This document shows positions 14,028 to 17,080 of a DNA stretch of 17,080 bases, piece by piece. Source of the DNA: Thermoplasmata archaeon (GTDB lineage: Archaea > Thermoplasmatota > E2 > DHVEG-1 > B18-G2); the NCBI GenBank assembly GCA_021163455.1, contig JAGGWT010000006.1, forward strand, positions 1 through 17,080, written 5' to 3'. Below the pieces are notes generated by a model. The model saw nothing but the letters and a program-made list of their open reading frames with translations. It made no database searches and was not told the origin of the DNA. The translations under genes and the position numbers were made by a program. The number at the start of each line of letters is the position of its first letter. Position 1 is the stretch's first letter.

Positions 14028-14672
14028 ATGCTGGCTACCTGTCCCGACCATGGGTATTATCGTGGAGAATTCTGTCCGAAATGTGGGAAGAAGGGAAAGT
14101 TTCTGATGAGTGACAGGGAGATAGATATACTGGGTAGGTTACTGGCTGGTCTGCTGAGACATTTTCCCGATAAGTTAAACCTGAAGATGGATGGAAGAGG
14201 ATGGGTTGATATCAAGGAGTTGCTCGACGCTCTGAAGGTGAGCAGATCCGGTTTCCAGTGGCTTAGAGAAGAGCACCTGAGAGCCCTTGTTGAAACAGAC
14301 CCGAAGGGAAGATACCAGATATATGGCGGAATGATAAGAGCAACATACGGGCATACAATAGATGTAAAACTCGATGATTTACCAGAGGCGGATGTTGATG
14401 TTCTGTACTATCCTGTTACGGAAGAAGAGGCCGATATAATTCTTGAGAGTGGTCTGTTTCCGAGTGACAGGAAAAAGGTTCATCTCAGTGGAAGTATCGA
14501 GAAAGCTAAGGAAGCGGGAAAAGTAAGAACCGAGAACCCCATAATCCTCAAAATAGATGCAAAAAAGGCGATGAAGGATGGTATCAAGATTTACAAGGCT
14601 GGAAAGGATGTATATATTGCTGATTCTATAGATAAGAAATATATATCATTGCTGGAAGAGGAGAAGAAATGA
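14028..14672 (+). CDS. kptA: RNA 2'-phosphotransferase Tpt1/KptA
   Basis: KptA removes a 2'-phosphate from RNA using NAD+. The 214 residues begin with a zinc-ribbon-like motif (C5, H8, C16, C19: CPDHG then CPKCG), which I recall from archaeal members. The catalytic fold follows: LLRHFP with R44 and H45, the invariant Arg-His pair; GRGWVDIKELL; a winged-helix-like half; IRATYGHT; and RKKVHLSGSIEKAKEAGKVR. I chose ATG 14028 over an in-frame TTG at 13971. A TATA box lies 28 nt before the ATG, and the extra 19 residues from the TTG lie over that promoter and are not part of the fold. No Shine-Dalgarno is present, so the mRNA is probably leaderless. No intron-bearing tRNA or ligase is adjacent. 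Confidence 0.92.
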   Translation: MLATCPDHGYYRGEFCPKCGKKGKFLMSDREIDILGRLLAGLLRHFPDKLNLKMDGRGWVDIKELLDALKVSRSGFQWLREEHLRALVETDPKGRYQIYGGMIRATYGHTIDVKLDDLPEADVDVLYYPVTEEEADIILESGLFPSDRKKVHLSGSIEKAKEAGKVRTENPIILKIDAKKAMKDGIKIYKAGKDVYIADSIDKKYISLLEEEKK

Positions 14673-14737
14673 ACAAATATTTTACAAACAACTGTCTATC
14701 TTCACACCCAAGAATGGTATTGTCCAGAGGGAAACTT

Positions 14738-14750
14738 TTTTAAAAAATTT
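14738..14750 (+). promoter_or_regulatory. TATA-like element of the first AAA ATPase
   Basis: TTTTAAAAAATTT lies about 22-28 nt before the ATG at 14766, in the 93-bp gap after kptA. No Shine-Dalgarno follows. The preceding T6 run (14736-14741) could also help end kptA transcription. Confidence 0.45.
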
Positions 14751-14765
14751 ACCTATGTATAGCAC

Positions 14766-16061
14766 ATGATAGATAGGGAGACGTGGATAGAAATCATAAA
14801 AGATTTTCAGGAATCCAGTCTACCCGATTTGATAGAACGAGAGAAAAAGATAGATGTGGATATCCCCATTAAGAGGGCTATTTCGATAATTGGTCCAAGA
14901 AGAACGGGAAAAACGTATTTTATGTATCAACTTATTTCCAATCTGATCAGATCCGGCATAGATAAGAGCAGACTGCTGTATATCAATCTTGAGAGAGAAC
15001 CTTTAGCTATCTGTGACTCTGCAGATTTATCCAGACTTTTGAACATCTTCTATGAAATTTATCCAGAAAATCTGGAGAAAAAATGCTACATCTTTTTAGA
15101 TGAAATACAGAATGTTGAAAACTGGGAGAGATTTGTGAGAACAGCTATGGATAACAGAGATATTCAGATATTCATATCTGGATCCTCATCAAAACTTTTA
15201 TCCAGAGAGATCTCTACATCAATGCGCGGTAGAACAATATCTGAAGAGATACATCCATTCAGTTTCAGAGAGTTTTTATTGGCGAGAGATTTTAAAATAG
15301 AGAAATACATGTCAACTTCCAAAAAGCTGACTTTACTGAATCTCCTCAACAAGTTTCTTCTTGGAAGTTATCCAGAGGTTGTCATTTATGAAAGGGAGAG
15401 GGAAAAGATACTATCTGAAATACTGGATGTAACCATCTACCGGGATATAATAGAGAGATACTCCGTCAAAAATATCAAAGCCCTCAGGTTGACTATTACA
15501 GGAACTGCCAATTCTCCATATTTCTCTGTGCATAAATTCTCAAACTATCTTAAATCCTTGGGAATAAAGGTAAGTAAAAACACGATATACTCTTACTTGG
15601 AATATCTAAATGATTCGATGATACTGTATCAACTCAGGAAATTCTCCAAATCATATAAAGAGATTAATCAGTCCATACCAAAGCTGTATTTTGTAGATAA
15701 TGGATTTTTACTCATCCAAGGCATTAAGCATATTGGGAGATTCATGGAGGGAGTCGTTTTTGTTGAGCTTATAAGAAGAGGTTTTAAGATAAACAGAGAG
15801 CTGTTTTATTACAAGAAGAATGAGCATGAGGTTGATTTTCTTATCAGAGAAGGAGCAGAGGTCAAGCAACTGATCCAAGTCACATATGCATCAGGCAGAG
15901 ATGAGATAGAGAAAAGAGAGTTCAAATCTCTGGTTAAAGCAAGTGATGAGTTTGGATGTAAAGATCTGGTGATCATAACATGGGACTATGAGGATGAAAT
16001 GAATATAAATGGCAAGACAATAAAATGTATACCTCTCTGGAAGTGGTTGTTATCCGTATAA
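14766..16061 (+). CDS. Archaeal AAA ATPase with DUF4143 C-terminus
   Basis: The 431 residues belong to the large prokaryotic ATPase family with a P-loop core and a DUF4143 tail. Walker A is GPRRTGKT (43-50) and Walker B is YIFLDEIQN (108-116). A sensor-like SGSSSKLLS lies at 139-147, MRGR at 153-156 and HPFSFREFL at 163-171. A winged-helix-like stretch (about 255-300) is followed by a PD-(D/E)XK-like region, HEVDFLI with D357 then LIQVTY. In that region the usual E-x-K is Q-V-T, so it is probably inactive as a nuclease. The cellular role of these ATPases is poorly defined; they vary in number between archaea. A TATA-like element and no Shine-Dalgarno suggest a leaderless mRNA. A paralogue follows 276 bp downstream. 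Confidence 0.88.
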   Translation: MIDRETWIEIIKDFQESSLPDLIEREKKIDVDIPIKRAISIIGPRRTGKTYFMYQLISNLIRSGIDKSRLLYINLEREPLAICDSADLSRLLNIFYEIYPENLEKKCYIFLDEIQNVENWERFVRTAMDNRDIQIFISGSSSKLLSREISTSMRGRTISEEIHPFSFREFLLARDFKIEKYMSTSKKLTLLNLLNKFLLGSYPEVVIYEREREKILSEILDVTIYRDIIERYSVKNIKALRLTITGTANSPYFSVHKFSNYLKSLGIKVSKNTIYSYLEYLNDSMILYQLRKFSKSYKEINQSIPKLYFVDNGFLLIQGIKHIGRFMEGVVFVELIRRGFKINRELFYYKKNEHEVDFLIREGAEVKQLIQVTYASGRDEIEKREFKSLVKASDEFGCKDLVIITWDYEDEMNINGKTIKCIPLWKWLLSV

Positions 16062-16093
16062 CCAAGGAGCCGGCGCCAATGCTGATACATGGT

Positions 16094-16139
16094 AATGCAA
16101 TATTTTGCATTGTGGTGCAAAATTTTTCAAATAATTTTG
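16094..16139. repeat. Overlapping hairpins in the ATPase intergenic region, possible terminator
   Basis: Three inverted repeats share arms. AATGCAA (16094-16100) pairs with TTGCATT (16105-16111). ATTTTGCA (16102-16109) pairs with TGCAAAAT (16116-16123), which runs into TTTT (16124-16127). CAAAAT (16118-16123) pairs with ATTTTG (16134-16139). They start 33 nt after the first ATPase stop. The second hairpin plus T-run looks like an intrinsic terminator; the alternatives are mutually exclusive with it. Confidence 0.45.
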
Positions 16140-16286
16140 TGATCGTTTTCTCACCAACCCATCATCTCTGTAGATATTGGTACGGGCTGTTTCAATAAAA
16201 GAAATATATTCTTAATCAATGTCCGCATGTGAGATAAGGGATACTTCTGGTAAGATTAAACATCTACCCTGTCTCAAATGAGAAAT

Positions 16287-16334
16287 TTGTCCTTGTAACA
16301 TGGAAATATTTATCAATAATTGTCCTTATTACAT
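16287..16334 (+). repeat. Direct repeat flanking the TATA box of the second ATPase
   Basis: TTGTCCTTGTAACAT (16287-16301) and TTGTCCTTATTACAT (16320-16334) agree at 13 of 15 bases and are 33 nt apart, about three helical turns. One copy lies just upstream of the TATA box and one over the expected transcription start, the arrangement expected of operator half-sites. Confidence 0.4.
16307..16314 (+). promoter_or_regulatory. TATA box of the second AAA ATPase
   Basis: TATTTATC is centred about 27 nt before the ATG at 16338, and there is no Shine-Dalgarno between them. This points to a leaderless message and supports the chosen start. Confidence 0.5.
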
Positions 16335-16337
16335 TGC

Positions 16338-17080
16338 ATGCTCGTTCGAGATGATGTGATCGACTATTTCAGGGAGTACGAAAGCTTACCGCAGGATATC
16401 TTGGAAAGGGAATTAAAGGTGCCAATAGAATCTGAATTCATAATATCCATAATTGGTCCCAGACGCGCAGGTAAAACCTTTTTTTTATTCTCGTTATCCA
16501 AAAAGATCGAGAATCAAGTTTATCTGAACTTTGAAGACCCTCGTTTAGCGGAGATTAACTATAGAGAACTGAGGAACGTGATAAGAATTTATATGGAGAT
16601 ATATGGTAGAAATCCAAAATATCTGCTGTTGGATGAGATTCAGAATATGGAGAACTGGGAAAGGGCGGTGAGAGAGTTTCACGATTTGAGAAGATACAGA
16701 ATCTTTTTGTCAGGTTCATCATCAAAGTTATTGAGCAAGGAGATAGCAACGCAACTCAGAGGCAGGAGTTTATCATATGTTTTATTACCTTTCAGTTTTA
16801 GAGAATTCCTGAGGTTCAAACAGATTACCATCGAGAGATACTTGAGTAAAGATGAGGAGGCGAGAATAAAGAATCTGTTGAGAAACTACATTGAATTTGG
16901 AGGTTTTCCAGATGTTATTAAGAATGAGGAGAAATTGAAGATACTGAGAGAATACTCAGATCTGATTCTCTTTAGAGATTTCATAGAGAGACACAAGATA
17001 AGAAATCTTGATTTAGCAAGGATGATACATACTTTTATGATTCAGAATTTTTCAAAGGAGATATCGATTAGAGGTTTGTA
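16338..17080 (+). CDS. Second archaeal AAA ATPase (paralogue), truncated by the window edge
   Basis: The frame is open from ATG 16338 to the last base, giving 247 complete codons. It is clearly a paralogue of the preceding gene. Walker A is GPRRAGKT (40-47) and Walker B is YLLLDEIQNMENWERAV (from 95). SGSSSKLLS, LRGRS and PFSFREFL follow in the same order and spacing. The P-loop core looks roughly half identical by eye, while the intervening loops differ and the segment between Walker A and B is shorter. The DUF4143 tail lies outside the window. A run of eight T (16479-16486) directly follows the Walker A codons. Confidence 0.85.
   Translation, partial: MLVRDDVIDYFREYESLPQDILERELKVPIESEFIISIIGPRRAGKTFFLFSLSKKIENQVYLNFEDPRLAEINYRELRNVIRIYMEIYGRNPKYLLLDEIQNMENWERAVREFHDLRRYRIFLSGSSSKLLSKEIATQLRGRSLSYVLLPFSFREFLRFKQITIERYLSKDEEARIKNLLRNYIEFGGFPDVIKNEEKLKILREYSDLILFRDFIERHKIRNLDLARMIHTFMIQNFSKEISIRGL

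Larger units (their letters stand above)
16062..16337. other. AT-rich intergenic region between the two ATPases
   Basis: This is the longest gene-free stretch in the window (276 bp). It holds the hairpin cluster at 16094-16139, about 150 bp with no open frame or recognisable RNA gene, and the promoter of the second ATPase with flanking direct repeats near the end. No remnant of a transposase or of a third ATPase is visible. Confidence 0.6.

Noticed and set aside
16479..16486. T8 run after Walker A in the second ATPase as a frameshift or attenuation site
   Set aside because: The frame is intact on both sides and reads through conserved motifs; the run is explained by Thr-Phe-Phe-Leu codons.
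14766..17080. Tandem ATPases as transposition proteins or part of an insertion element
   Set aside because: The domains match the ATPase/DUF4143 family; no terminal repeats, target duplications or transposase are visible.
1..17080. tRNA, rRNA or CRISPR array
   Set aside because: No cloverleaf, conserved rRNA segment or regularly spaced repeat was seen on either strand; reading by eye could miss a divergent small RNA.

Overview
This is a compact stretch of archaeal chromosome with no rRNA, tRNA, insertion sequence or CRISPR array that I can see. The archaeal assignment rests on the genes: pelota (aRF1-like Dom34), archaeal NFACT/RqcH, a COG1395-type HTH regulator, DUF357, KptA with an N-terminal zinc ribbon, HtpX, and an archaeal HAE3-type RND protein. 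It also rests on TATA boxes about 22-31 nt upstream of start codons. AGA/AGG and ATA codons are frequent and base composition is moderate. A euryarchaeal, perhaps Thermoplasmata-like lineage is plausible, but I cannot fix it from sequence alone.

Layout. 1-116: tail of a probable membrane protein. 218-3198 (+): two-gene operon of rqcH and pelA, both acting on stalled ribosomes and joined by an ATGA overlap. 3192-4899 (-): two membrane-anchored proteins facing outward, an unknown one and a LEA14/WHy-like one. 5043-5987 (+): COG1395-like transcription regulator. 5995-6876 (-): ROK-family sugar kinase. 7046-9458 (+): HtpX protease, HAD phosphatase and S-adenosylmethionine hydrolase in one tight operon. 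9442-10262 (-): VIT1/CCC1-like membrane protein and DUF357 protein. 10330-12513 (+): large RND/MMPL-type transporter. 12478-13965 (-): rpiA, a dolichol-kinase/CTP-transferase-like membrane protein and a small two-helix membrane protein. 14028-14672 (+): kptA RNA 2'-phosphotransferase. 14766-16061 and 16338 to the window edge (+): two tandem paralogous AAA ATPases of the ATPase/DUF4143 type, separated by an AT-rich stretch with overlapping hairpins.

A consistent expression pattern is visible. Several first-in-unit genes have a TATA-like box centred about 22-31 nt before the start and no Shine-Dalgarno (leaderless mRNAs), while several downstream operon genes have GGAGG-like sites and ATGA overlaps. 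Convergent neighbours overlap at their 3' ends by 7-36 bp.

Most notable points: the SAM hydrolase has no ATG/GTG/TTG that keeps its TDFG motif and appears to start at AUA behind a near-perfect Shine-Dalgarno; HtpX carries a canonical EF-hand calcium loop; the COG1395 regulator is built as two similar modules around a central HTH; rpiA and kptA seem to share one TATA element. I did not find a wholly new defence-type or mobile system. The tandem ATPases at the right edge are the most accessory-looking part and continue out of the window.
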